Shown: positions 15,684 through 23,521, numbered from the stretch's first letter. The stretch: 64,000 nucleotides of DNA from a virus (IMGVR_UViG_3300031997_002780:1-64000), one strand, 5' to 3'. Notes: generated by a model not told the origin, from the sequence alone. Numbers and translations are program-made.

Positions 15684-16330
15684 TGGAAAATGGATACCCT
15701 TTTAGTTTTGATTATCCTAATTTGCATGCTAATTATATTACAAGAAAAGAGAAAGGACGGGCAGAAATGTCCAGAAAAAAACAAATGAAAATTGTCTATA
15801 TTGATGTTGACGATGTATGTGCAAAACTTTCTACTGTATGGTTAGGACGTTATAATAAAGATTATGATGACCATTTAACAGAAGAAGATATTACTGATTG
15901 GGATATACATAAATTTACAAAACCAGAATGTAATTTAAAAATATATAAGTATTTAGAAGACCCCAATATGTATAACGAAGTAATGCCGAGAGAAGGTGCG
16001 TGTGATGGTGTAAATTCCCTTAGAGAAATGGGTTATAGAGTTTTATTTGCCACATCTTGTCCAGTAGAGGTGGCAGGAAGAAAATTCTATTGGTTAAAGC
16101 AATGGGATTTTATAAAAAAAGAAAGGGATTATATCGAGATACGAGATAAAAGCTTGTTAAAGGGAGATTACATGATTGACGACAATTATGATAATTGTCG
16201 TGGCTTCACTGGTTATGGCTACCTATTAAAAGCACCTTGGAATATAAAATATAAATGGTATCATCGGGTAGAAGATTGGGCAGAGTTTGTTGCAATATTA
16301 AAAGATAAGATAGGAAAGGGAATGGGATGA
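15683..16330 (+). CDS. 5'(3')-deoxyribonucleotidase-like HAD phosphatase
   Basis: A 215-residue HAD-fold phosphatase. IDVDDVCAKL gives the DxDD nucleophile and acid near residue 41; VLFATSCP gives the motif II Ser/Thr, and MIDDNYDN the motif IV acidic pair. A Pro-Arg-Glu-Gly-Ala cap segment is as in NT5C-type enzymes, which dephosphorylate dNMPs. It fits the surrounding dNTP-supply genes. The frame starts at 15683 by TAATG overlap, but the extra 35 N-terminal residues are unusual; internal ATGs near 15768 or 15786, after AAAGGACGGGC, may be the true start. Confidence 0.7.
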   Translation: MENGYPFSFDYPNLHANYITRKEKGRAEMSRKKQMKIVYIDVDDVCAKLSTVWLGRYNKDYDDHLTEEDITDWDIHKFTKPECNLKIYKYLEDPNMYNEVMPREGACDGVNSLREMGYRVLFATSCPVEVAGRKFYWLKQWDFIKKERDYIEIRDKSLLKGDYMIDDNYDNCRGFTGYGYLLKAPWNIKYKWYHRVEDWAEFVAILKDKIGKGMG

Positions 16331-16650
16331 TTGAAAAAACAGCACCTACATTTTGGGCTAAGATTTATATTAGTGGTCCCATTGAAATAGCCGAACAAAT
16401 AATTCGTCAAGAATGTTTACGGGAAGGTTTGTGTGTTACAATAGAACCAACTAAATTTATCTATACTGGCGGAGAAGAAGATGGTTATGTTGTTGGTTTA
16501 ATAAATTATCCAAGATTTCCAGCTACACCAAATGATATTGTAATTAAGGCAATGTATTTGGCAAATTTATTATTAGAAGGCACATATCAACATTCGGTTT
16601 TAATTATGACACCAAACAACACAAGTTGGCTAACAAAAAGGGAAAACTAA
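16327..16650 (+). CDS. Conserved-type phage hypothetical protein
   Basis: A 107-residue protein overlapping the previous stop by ATGA. The order strand-helix-strand (AKIYISGPIEIAEQIIRQECLREGLCVTIEPTKFIYTGGEE) is like small alpha/beta proteins seen next to nucleotide-metabolism genes in phages. No catalytic residue identified. Function unknown. Confidence 0.6.
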   Translation: MIEKTAPTFWAKIYISGPIEIAEQIIRQECLREGLCVTIEPTKFIYTGGEEDGYVVGLINYPRFPATPNDIVIKAMYLANLLLEGTYQHSVLIMTPNNTSWLTKREN

Positions 16651-16651
16651 A

Positions 16652-17107
16652 ATGCCACCTAGTAAGCGCTTTATGGAATTAACAGAAAAAATGAAGGACA
16701 TCCATATTCGAAAAAATGCTGGATATGCGGGAGATTCTCCTGATGCTTTTAAAAACTTCAGAGAATCAGAAGATTTTGAAGTTCCCGCATTTAAGGGTTG
16801 CATGGTTAGGATGAGTGATAAGTGGTCTCGAATTAAGAGCCTATCAAAAAATCCCAAGAATGATATGGTTGGAGAATCTATTAAAGACACCTTAATAGAT
16901 TTGGCTAACTATTCAATTATCGCATATTGTTTATATGAAGAAGAAGAAGCGATAGTAGAAAAACAAAAAATAATAGTTCAGGAAGAAAAAATCAGAAAGG
17001 AGAATATTAATGAAGGAACTGTTTCCACAAGTGAGACCCGTCTCGAAGACGGCAATGAACATTCTGAAACAACGGTATTTCGGGGATGGAGAGGTAATGT
17101 GGGATGA
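16652..17107 (+). CDS. DUF1599-like protein (nucleotide-modification-associated domain)
   Basis: A 151-residue protein. Residues 1-115 match the DUF1599 pattern: KNAGYAGDSPDAFKNFR, KGCMVRMSDKWSRIKSL and GESIKDTLIDLANYSIIAYCLYEE, a helical fold related to dUTPase/MazG-type all-alpha pyrophosphatases. It is associated with modified-nucleotide or dNTP handling in phages. The last 98 bases overlap the start of the ribonucleotide reductase gene in another frame, so the tail after about residue 119 may be unconstrained. Confidence 0.75.
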   Translation: MPPSKRFMELTEKMKDIHIRKNAGYAGDSPDAFKNFRESEDFEVPAFKGCMVRMSDKWSRIKSLSKNPKNDMVGESIKDTLIDLANYSIIAYCLYEEEEAIVEKQKIIVQEEKIRKENINEGTVSTSETRLEDGNEHSETTVFRGWRGNVG

Positions 17108-17475
17108 TGTAGTTAATAGAGTAATTGACTACGTTATTCCAGAAGCAAGTGAGGAAAGAAAAGAAACTACAAGAGAAATGATGTTGAATGGGTATTTTAT
17201 ACCCAATAGTCCTTGTCTTGTAAACGCTGGAAAATCAAACGGAGGTTTGGCGGCGTGTTTTGTAGTGGATTTTCCAGATAATATAGAAGGTATTTATAAA
17301 ACAAAGTTAGATTTTGCACTTATTGCACGTAAGGGCGGGGGTTGTGGTACTTCCCTTACAAAAATTAGACCAGAAGGTGCGAAAGTAGCAGGTAGTACAC
17401 ATGGCTATGCGGGAGGAGGAGTCAAGTTTGCTGATACGATTTCTCATGATGCAGATGCTCTTACACAATCAGGAT
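17010..17475 (+). CDS. nrdJ: Class II ribonucleotide reductase, exon 1
   Basis: Exon 1 of a split gene; with exons 2 (18371-18702) and 3 (19560-20468) it encodes 568 residues. The joined protein is an adenosylcobalamin-dependent ribonucleotide reductase that makes deoxynucleotides for phage DNA. Exon 1 holds NSPCLVNAG and AACFVVDFPDN (redox Cys region) and RKGGGCGTSLTKIRPEGA. It starts after AAAGGAGA. Exon 1 ends with T17475 within TQSG; joining to T18371 restores TQSG-F-RAMAIMF, whereas reading through the intron gives TQSGLSLSSPYRK and a stop. Class II is judged from the monomeric layout and the C-terminal zinc ribbon; no small subunit is seen. Confidence 0.9.
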
Positions 17476-18370
17476 TAAGTTTATCGAGTCCCTATAGAAA
17501 GTAATTTCTATAGAAAACCTGAATATCGGTGAAAACCTAGTGATAGACAACACCGAGGCACTAATTATTTAGAGCCGTAACGACTAAGAAATTCATTATA
17601 GTAGAATTAGCTTTTTAGCTAAATCGAAGGAGTTTTATGATTACATTTGATTCGTTTGTTATATCTTCTTTATTAGGAGATGGATATTTACCAAAAGAGA
17701 GTATCTATTATTACGGATTGTTTTTTCAACATTCCTTAAAACAAGAAGAGTATGCTTTATATAAAAAAAATATAGCTGAAAGTCTTGGTATGGATACAAA
17801 GGTTTATTATATTAATAAAAATTTTCCAGCAATAAGAGTTAAATGCTCTTTGGATAAATCCTATTTTAAAAAAATGAAGCATAAAATTTATCCAAACGGA
17901 AATAAGACAATAACAAGAAGTTTATTAAATTTATTAGATGCGGATGGTTTATCTTTGTGGTGGCAAGACGATGGGTGTTTATCAATATATAGACACCCCA
18001 TAAAACATAACACAAGCCGTTATGGAAAACTATGCACACACGGATTTTCAAAAGAAGAAAATATTATTATTTCCAATTATTTTTCTACAGTGTGGAAAAT
18101 TGAAACACAGGTAACAATGGAAAAAGGAAAGTATTATTTTCAACGTTTAAATGCAACTAATTTAAATAAATTCTTTGATATAATAAATGTACACGAATCA
18201 ATGAAGTATAAAACAGATATGAAATATACGAATTTCGTTCCAAGGGTATCCTAACTGAAAAGAAGGATAATGGTATAGTCTGAACTGCAACTATAATCTA
18301 AAAACGAAATTGCAGAAATAAGCAGAAATGCTTATTCGCCTACTTTGTAGGTCATAAAAGTAACAGAATG
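17476..18370 (+). ncRNA. Group I intron 1 of nrdJ
   Basis: An 895-base intron. The upstream exon ends in U and the intron ends in G, as group I splicing requires. GGAT (17472-17475) pairs with GTCC (17488-17491) as P1 with the U-G wobble at the splice site. Core elements are visible: ATCGGTGAAAACC, ACACCGAGGCAC, GAGCCGTAACGACTA (P7 5' strand) near 17572-17587, and TAGTCTGAAC (P7 3' strand) near 18276. It carries a LAGLIDADG ORF between the two P7 strands. Splicing restores conserved reductase sequence exactly. Confidence 0.9.
17637..18254 (+). CDS. LAGLIDADG homing endonuclease in intron 1
   Basis: A 205-residue endonuclease with two LAGLIDADG-type helices: VISSLLGDGYL near residue 9 and LLDADGLSLWWQDDGCL near residue 98, each supplying the catalytic Asp. 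It is of the short double-motif type (LAGLIDADG DNA endonuclease family). AAGGAGTTTT precedes the ATG. It lies within the intron between core strands, so it probably drives homing of the intron into intron-less reductase genes. Confidence 0.88.
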   Translation: MITFDSFVISSLLGDGYLPKESIYYYGLFFQHSLKQEEYALYKKNIAESLGMDTKVYYINKNFPAIRVKCSLDKSYFKKMKHKIYPNGNKTITRSLLNLLDADGLSLWWQDDGCLSIYRHPIKHNTSRYGKLCTHGFSKEENIIISNYFSTVWKIETQVTMEKGKYYFQRLNATNLNKFFDIINVHESMKYKTDMKYTNFVPRVS

Positions 18371-18702
18371 TCCGAGCAATGGCAATTATGTTTACTGAAT
18401 CTGTTTATCATCCAGATATCTTAAAATTTATTGTTGCAAAGCATGAAGAAGGGCGCATATCTAACGCAAATATTTCAGTAGTAGTCGATGATGCGTTTAT
18501 GAATGCAGTAGTAAACGATGAAAAATATTGGACAGAATTTAATGGTGTTAAATATCAAGAGTATAGGGCAAGAGATGTATTCGAACTTATCGTAGAAGGC
18601 ATGTGGAAAAACGGAGAACCCGGAGTACTTTTCAAAACAAGGATTGATGATTCTCCTTATAAATATTCAGGACAAGAAATATTTGGTACTAACCCGTGTT
18701 CT
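18371..18702 (+). CDS. nrdJ: Class II ribonucleotide reductase, exon 2
   Basis: Exon 2, 332 bases, between the two introns. It encodes RAMAIMFTESVYHPDILKFI, the conserved helix after the substrate site, a segment with NANISVVVDDAFM, and ends in FGTNPCS, the catalytic motif whose Cys abstracts hydrogen from the substrate ribose. Intron 2 interrupts the gene one codon after this cysteine. The frame alone, without splicing, ends at 18708 (NPCSS-stop). Confidence 0.9.
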
Positions 18703-19559
18703 AGCTGATTGTTTGGAACACGTTAAAATTCCGTAAATTGCTGGAAACCCCAAAAGGGCAATCAGCAGCCAAGGCTCGAAAGAGCAAGGTTCAGAGACTA
18801 AGTAATAAATCAGGAAAGGAAATCTCTTCAATGAAGAAATTGAATTCAAAACAAATAAAGAAAGCATTATTTGGAATAACTCTTACAGATGGCAGTTGTA
18901 TTGGTCAAAGGTTTTCTATATATCTAAAAAACGAAGATTTTGTAAACAATATAGGGTTTATTTTGAGCAATATATCAGGAATATCAAAAATTCACAAAAA
19001 GGAAATTATAGATACTAGATTTAATCCTCCTGCTATTGGATATAAACTTTGGACAACTAATCATGTTTATTTTGGAAAATTAAATAAAATCTTTTATGAA
19101 AACGGAAGAAAAAGAATAAACAAATATATTGTAGATAGATTAGATGAAACAGCTTTTGCTTATGCTTGGATGTGTGATGGTTATTTAGAGCACAAAAAAA
19201 ATAGAAAAGCAAATAAAATTCAAAACGAAGGTTGGTTTTGTTTAGAGAGTTTTCCAAAAGAAGAGTTAAGCTTAATAATAAATAGACTTAAATATTATAA
19301 TATAGAATCGAGAGTTTCCCCTGTAGAATGGGGATATGGATATAGAATTTTAATAAGTGGTTTAAATTTACAAAGATTTATAGATATGATATATCCATAT
19401 ATTCTGGATTCTTTTAAATATAAAACAATTATGTATTATAAGTCTATAGCTTCTGAATATGTTTTAACTGATTTATCCAACACGGAACACATTATTAAGC
19501 AATATAATAATGTTGATGATATAGTCCGACACTCTTAGTAATAAGAGATTACAGAAATG
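18703..19559 (+). ncRNA. Group I intron 2 of nrdJ
   Basis: An 857-base intron starting after U18702 and ending at G19559. P1 is strong: CGTGTTCT (18695-18702) pairs over 8 bp, with a terminal U-G, to GGAACACG (18715-18722). Core elements follow: AAATTGCTGGAAACCCC, GGGCAATCAGCAGCCAAG, GGTTCAGAGACTA (P7 5' strand), and ATAGTCCGACA near 19521 (P7 3' strand). Joining the exons gives NPCS-EQPLPPNGVCNLGS, the intact reductase active site. It carries a second LAGLIDADG ORF. Confidence 0.92.
18831..19538 (+). CDS. LAGLIDADG homing endonuclease in intron 2
   Basis: A 235-residue endonuclease. The two catalytic helices are KALFGITLTDGSCI near residue 11 and TAFAYAWMCDGYLEH near residue 107. The ATG at 18831 follows AAGGAAATC; the longer frame from a TTG at 18738 would run through the intron's core RNA and is rejected. 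It is only distantly similar to the intron 1 endonuclease, so the two introns probably arrived separately. Confidence 0.88.
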   Translation: MKKLNSKQIKKALFGITLTDGSCIGQRFSIYLKNEDFVNNIGFILSNISGISKIHKKEIIDTRFNPPAIGYKLWTTNHVYFGKLNKIFYENGRKRINKYIVDRLDETAFAYAWMCDGYLEHKKNRKANKIQNEGWFCLESFPKEELSLIINRLKYYNIESRVSPVEWGYGYRILISGLNLQRFIDMIYPYILDSFKYKTIMYYKSIASEYVLTDLSNTEHIIKQYNNVDDIVRHS

Positions 19560-20468
19560 GAACAACCGCTCCCTCCCAACGGGGTTTGCAATTTAGGTTC
19601 TATTGACTTATCAAAATTTTATTGTAAAGATGGAAACAAAAAAATAGATTGGCTAAAATTACAATATGTGACACGTTGGGGTATACGTTTTTTAGATGCT
19701 GTAATTAATAAAACATCATTTCCCACAAAAGATATTGAGGAATGGGCTTTAAATAACCGTCCGGTAGGTTTTGGTGTAATGGGATATGCCGACCTTTGTT
19801 TAATGCAAGAAATTGCTTATGGCTCACCTGAAGCATTAGAACTCCTGAGTGATATATTACGCTTTATCTCTATAGTTGCAGAAAACGAATCGATAAAAAT
19901 GGGAAAAGAATATGGTGTACCAAAGGCTTGTGAGAATTTACCTATTCCACGTAGAAATGTGACACTCACCACAATTGCACCTACAGGCACAATTAGTCTT
20001 TTAGCTAGTTGCTCTAGTGGTATAGAACCAATTTTTTCTGAGATTACTATACGAAATGACAAAACTGGAAGTTACACTTTTGAAAATAATTTAGCCGATA
20101 AAGAATATTTTCGCTGTGCTGTTTCTTCGAATGGTGCTAGAGAAGTAACTTGGGAAGAGCATATTATGACTTTAGCCACGGCACAAAAATATATTGATAG
20201 CGGGGTTTCAAAAACCATTAATTTTCCCACTCATACCCATAGGGAAACAATTGGAAAAGCTGTTGTTATGGCATGGAAAGAAGGCTGTAAAGGTTTGGCT
20301 GTCTACCGTAATGGTTCACGCCAAGTAGAAGTTTTAACTCCAAAGAATATAAAAAAGGACAAATGCCCGATTTGCGGAGGAGATATGGTACACGTAGATG
20401 GGAAGCACAAATGTTTGATTTGCACAAAAGACAATGTTTTAGAAAAAACCGTAACTTACTATGATTAA
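19560..20468 (+). CDS. nrdJ: Class II ribonucleotide reductase, exon 3
   Basis: Exon 3 encodes the last 302 residues. EQPLPPNGVCNLGSIDL continues the active-site loop from exon 2, IAPTGTISLLASCSSGIEPIF binds substrate and phosphate, and EGCKGLAVYRNGSR is typical of the B12-dependent NrdJ group. The C-terminal CPICGGDMVHVDGKHKCLIC is a zinc ribbon that also provides the Cys pair used to re-reduce the active site in this class. The apparent start ATG at 19557 is intronic; its G is the intron's last base. Confidence 0.92.
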   Translation, partial: EQPLPPNGVCNLGSIDLSKFYCKDGNKKIDWLKLQYVTRWGIRFLDAVINKTSFPTKDIEEWALNNRPVGFGVMGYADLCLMQEIAYGSPEALELLSDILRFISIVAENESIKMGKEYGVPKACENLPIPRRNVTLTTIAPTGTISLLASCSSGIEPIFSEITIRNDKTGSYTFENNLADKEYFRCAVSSNGAREVTWEEHIMTLATAQKYIDSGVSKTINFPTHTHRETIGKAVVMAWKEGCKGLAVYRNGSRQVEVLTPKNIKKDKCPICGGDMVHVDGKHKCLICTKDNVLEKTVTYYD

Positions 20469-20477
20469 GAGGATAAT

Positions 20478-20831
20478 ATGAAACTAAATGATTATGTAGA
20501 TTGGACAAAAAATACATCTGCAAGATTAGAATCACCGGGAGACGATATTACCCATATGCTCTTTGGAATGGTCACGGAAATTGGTGAATTGATTGATATT
20601 TTTAAAAAAGATATGGCATATAAGAAGGAAGTTGATTGGATTAATGTAAATGAAGAAATTGGAGATTTAATGTTTTATATCGCCGGATTCTGTCGAATTA
20701 ACTATCTTGATTTGGAAAAGATTATTGAAACCAATGTAGCTAAATTGGAAGCACGTTATCCAGAAAAGTTTACAGAACATCATGCAAAGAATAGAGATTT
20801 ATTACACGAAAGAGAAATCCTAGAGAAGTAG
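20478..20831 (+). CDS. MazG-like nucleotide pyrophosphohydrolase
   Basis: A 117-residue all-alpha NTP pyrophosphohydrolase. GMVTEIGELIDIFKKD gives the ExxE metal site near residues 34-38 and EEIGDLMFYI the ExxD site near residues 60-64. MazG-type enzymes hydrolyse (d)NTPs or ppGpp; phage copies may tune the dNTP pool or blunt the stringent response. It is the last gene of the + arm, 9 bases after the reductase, and stops just before the bidirectional terminator. Confidence 0.85.
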   Translation: MKLNDYVDWTKNTSARLESPGDDITHMLFGMVTEIGELIDIFKKDMAYKKEVDWINVNEEIGDLMFYIAGFCRINYLDLEKIIETNVAKLEARYPEKFTEHHAKNRDLLHEREILEK

Positions 20832-20842
20832 AAAACAGTAAA

Positions 20843-20878
20843 AAAATGGGTACGCAAAATTTGCGTACCCATTTTTAT
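20843..20878. terminator. Bidirectional terminator between the convergent arms
   Basis: TGGGTACGCAAA and TTTGCGTACCCA form a 12-bp perfect stem flanked by A-run and U-run (AAAAAA...TTTTTATTT), so it can stop transcription from both sides. It lies exactly between the last + gene (ends 20831) and the last - gene (ends 20882). Confidence 0.92.
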
Positions 20879-20881
20879 TTA

Positions 20882-21079
20882 TTAAGCTTTTAAAGCTTTT
20901 ACTTTCTTATCGACAAATTTCTTTGTCTTTCTAGCTGATTTTTGAAATTTTACTTGATATTCTTTTGCAAGCATTTTTACTTGCTTTCTATTATCTTCAT
21001 CTTTCAAATATGCAACTAGTGCTGTGGATATAATACCGACCACCGCTATAGCCAATCCTCTAACAATTTTTTCCTTCAT
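20882..21079 (-). CDS. Small single-span membrane protein with basic tail
   Basis: A 65-residue protein. After MKEKIVR, residues 8-25 (GLAIAVVGIISTALVAYL) form one membrane span; the remaining 40 residues are strongly basic (Lys-rich helix ending KKVKALKA). It follows the papain-like protease and a tiny membrane ORF at the end of the lysis region and may assist membrane disruption. ATTAGGAGG lies upstream of ATG. It is the promoter-distal gene of the late operon within the window. Confidence 0.65.
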   Translation of the reverse strand: MKEKIVRGLAIAVVGIISTALVAYLKDEDNRKQVKMLAKEYQVKFQKSARKTKKFVDKKVKALKA

Positions 21080-21162
21080 TTAATCCTCCTATTTTTAAAC
21101 ATATATAATATTATAACCAATGAACCTACCATAAAGCAGATTATTGGAATCCAAATAGTCAC
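21076..21162 (-). CDS. Possible 28-residue membrane peptide (GTG start)
   Basis: A GTG two bases after the protease stop opens 28 codons that encode a single membrane span (IWIPIICFMVGSLVIILYMF) and a basic end (KNRRIK). Its stop overlaps the next ATG (ATGA), a coupling seen for real genes. No good ribosome binding site precedes it, so translation would depend on coupling from the upstream gene. Confidence 0.45.
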   Translation of the reverse strand: MTIWIPIICFMVGSLVIILYMFKNRRIK

Positions 21163-21163
21163 T

Positions 21164-21916
21164 TTACATCCATTCTGATACTGATACTAAGTCTTTTTTA
21201 AGTGCAGCAAAATCAAAACCGGGTGCAAATTCAGGATTTTCTGCTTCAGGAGGAAGAACGACATAAGCTTCATCCACACACCAATCCCACCAACCCCATG
21301 TTGCACGTTGGGTATTTCCCCAAGTAAGAATATTTAAACCGTCTTTATCATAACCTGTTATAAAAACAGCATGACCTGAATTTAAAAGTTTTCCCGGTTT
21401 CCAAGGTGTTCTATTTTTAAATTCTTCTAAGCATTTTTCTTGTACTTGAAATCCTATAAAGAGTCCTCCAAATAAATTAATTGCTTGCTTAACATGTGTG
21501 TGATTATGAGAATTAAGACTCATATATGCATATATTGTTTCTCCGAGTATTTTGTTTTTTCTAAAATAATCTAATACTGTAAGCATAGCTAATCCCGTAT
21601 CGTCCCCACCAGTTAAATGAAAATATATTTTCCTAACTAATTCGGTTGAATAAATACTTTTGTTTCCTACTAAACCACTCCATACTGTATCCCCATGTGC
21701 CATTCCTACAATTGTGCAATCCCCAATTTGGTCATTGTCCATCATTGGAAAAAGAATAGTTGGGTCATCAGGGTCAATATTTTCATATACCCTTTTTAAA
21801 GATTCAAAACTATCGGGTGGTGTTGGGACATCATCTCGCAAGTAATTTTGAAGTAAAAATGTGCGATAATCTCTAATGGGAGGACGCTTTCCAAAACGCA
21901 AATTAAAATTTTCCAT
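21164..21916 (-). CDS. Papain-like cysteine peptidase
   Basis: A 250-residue protein with papain-family (C1A-like) active-site spacing: Gln63 and Cys67 in NDQIGDCTIVG, His182 in NSGHAVFITGYD and Asn201 in TWGNTQ, where Gln forms the oxyanion hole. No signal peptide or membrane span is present. It lies between the endolysin and small membrane proteins, which suggests cell-wall or cell-envelope protein cleavage at lysis, but a structural or injected role is equally possible. GGAGAAAAAT precedes ATG. The fold call rests on the triad; the substrate is unknown. Confidence 0.7.
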   Translation of the reverse strand: MENFNLRFGKRPPIRDYRTFLLQNYLRDDVPTPPDSFESLKRVYENIDPDDPTILFPMMDNDQIGDCTIVGMAHGDTVWSGLVGNKSIYSTELVRKIYFHLTGGDDTGLAMLTVLDYFRKNKILGETIYAYMSLNSHNHTHVKQAINLFGGLFIGFQVQEKCLEEFKNRTPWKPGKLLNSGHAVFITGYDKDGLNILTWGNTQRATWGWWDWCVDEAYVVLPPEAENPEFAPGFDFAALKKDLVSVSEWM

Positions 21917-21928
21917 ATTTTTCTCCTA

Positions 21929-22945
21929 TCAAGGCAATCTTGTAAGTTCTTTTTTGATATATATCTTTTTACCTAATTTGTACCATTCTTTTCCGTAGGC
22001 ATCCTTCTCAATTGCCTCGGGATATAATTTTTGACCCATTTTAGAACTCCCGCATATAACGCTCGGGTCAGTTGGATTAGGTGCGTGACGTAGGTTTGCT
22101 TCTCCTGTATTTACAATTACTACTTCCGGTACAGTGCCGGGAGGTGGCTGAGGAGGAGGAACTTCCCCTCCAATCGGTACAATATGAGTACCATATTTTG
22201 CGTTGAATTGAACGCATGTACCGTTGAACCTATCCAAGTCCATATCGGGGTCTCCGTTTGTCGAACCATACTCGGCTGCTTTTTGATTCCCATCTGCGCT
22301 CCATTGCCAATGTGACCAACCAACCCAATCATAAGGTATTGTCGGGGTATCTCTGGTAGTCCAATTAGCATCCCACAAGTTTCTCCCTGTCCAGTAACTG
22401 CTTCTAGCAACTTTTGAGTTCCAAAAACCAGCGCTTGTATAAATCATAGCTTTTTTACCAGTTAAAGCTGTTAATTTTGCATCACATGCCTTTAGCCAGT
22501 TTAATGTACCAGCGGGGTCTAAAACAGTAGATTCGGCATCTAAAACAACATCTAGTTGCGGAGAGTGAGTAGCTATTTCTTCCGCAAAACTTGTTGCTGT
22601 CAAATTAGCATCCTGTCCTATGTTACAGAACCAATAAACACCAACAGGTATATCTTGTGCTCTTGCATCTCGATAGAATGTATCACAACTAGCGTCTTTC
22701 CATTGTGTGCCATAACCTAATCTCATAATTACATATTGGCACTTTGTCTTAGTGACTGAAAAACTCATGTTTCCATTCCATTTAGAGATATCTATTCCCT
22801 GTACTTCCCAACTCACTGCACCATATAAAGCACTATATACTCTATCATATATACTTAATTTAGGCAGTACTCTTTTTGGGGGATATCCGCATGTAGGGCA
22901 GTTTACCTGTGTGCCACCACATACGGGACATATTTTAGCGCCCAT
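21929..22945 (-). CDS. GH25 endolysin with N-terminal zinc ribbon and C-terminal SH3-like domain
   Basis: A 338-residue lysozyme. Residues 6-19 hold two Cys pairs (CPVC, CPTC), a zinc ribbon not usual in endolysins. Residues about 48-240 form the GH25 catalytic barrel: GIDISKWNGN, VVLDAEST (acid pair), HWQWSADG and DMDLDRFNG. A Pro-rich linker (PPPQPPPG) leads to an SH3-type wall-binding domain near 275-338 (GEANLRHAPNP...KEWYKLGKKIYIK). GH25 muramidases cut the glycan strand of peptidoglycan to release progeny. No signal peptide is seen, so export needs a holin. It overlaps or abuts its neighbours within one base. Confidence 0.9.
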   Translation of the reverse strand: MGAKICPVCGGTQVNCPTCGYPPKRVLPKLSIYDRVYSALYGAVSWEVQGIDISKWNGNMSFSVTKTKCQYVIMRLGYGTQWKDASCDTFYRDARAQDIPVGVYWFCNIGQDANLTATSFAEEIATHSPQLDVVLDAESTVLDPAGTLNWLKACDAKLTALTGKKAMIYTSAGFWNSKVARSSYWTGRNLWDANWTTRDTPTIPYDWVGWSHWQWSADGNQKAAEYGSTNGDPDMDLDRFNGTCVQFNAKYGTHIVPIGGEVPPPQPPPGTVPEVVIVNTGEANLRHAPNPTDPSVICGSSKMGQKLYPEAIEKDAYGKEWYKLGKKIYIKKELTRLP

Positions 22946-23521
22946 TTATTCCTCCGTTTCTATTTTGTTTTTGAATTTATTTTGATTAATATTTATTATT
23001 TCATCAATGCTTTGTTCAGTATAAAACTTGATTCGCTCTTTATCATCAGTGTGACCATTCGCTATTTTCTCAATGGTTTGATTAGTATAAAGCTTGATTT
23101 TTTCTTTCTTTTCTTCCGCTGTTTTTAAAACATCTTCTATCTTTTTGTCTATTTCTGTACTGCTTCCACTTGATTTGCTTTTTCTTTTAATTTCAAAAGC
23201 GTCTAAACGTAACTGCAAACCCTCTAAATTATATTCTAATTTACGAATTTCAGAATCTTTATCGACACTTGTTTCCATTAACCTGCCTATTTCAGTAGTT
23301 TTTTCTATCAGTATTTTTTCAAGGTCTAGGACTCTAGTTTGTAATCTCGTTACTTCGCTTTGTAATGGAGCAATGATAGTTACCGCTGCATCTTGAGTAG
23401 CTTTTCCTAAATCTATTTTTGATTGTATACTATCCTTTTTTCCTTGATTAATGAGCGCCCATGCGCCCGGAATTATTGCAACTACAGCAATAACGATTGA
23501 TGCGATAAGAGTAGAATCCAT
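22946..23521 (-). CDS. N-terminally anchored coiled-coil protein
   Basis: A 191-residue protein. Residues 4-24 (TLIASIVIAVVAIIPGAWALI) are one membrane span; residues about 55-115 are heptad-rich (VTRLQTRVLDLEKILIEKTTEIGRL) and form a long coiled coil. Near the end is a twofold repeat, IKLYTNQTIEKIANGHTDD and IKFYTEQSIDEIININ. Anchor-plus-coil layout resembles spanin- or XhlA-type phage lysis helpers that sit beside holin and endolysin genes, which is its position here. The exact role is inferred from position. Confidence 0.65.
   Translation of the reverse strand: MDSTLIASIVIAVVAIIPGAWALINQGKKDSIQSKIDLGKATQDAAVTIIAPLQSEVTRLQTRVLDLEKILIEKTTEIGRLMETSVDKDSEIRKLEYNLEGLQLRLDAFEIKRKSKSSGSSTEIDKKIEDVLKTAEEKKEKIKLYTNQTIEKIANGHTDDKERIKFYTEQSIDEIININQNKFKNKIETEE

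Noticed and set aside
14056-20831. A 2-aminoadenine (Z-genome) pathway suggested by GMP reductase-like and MazG-like genes
   Set aside because: No PurZ, no HD-domain dATPase and a family B rather than the Z-type family A polymerase in this window; MazG alone is common in phages.
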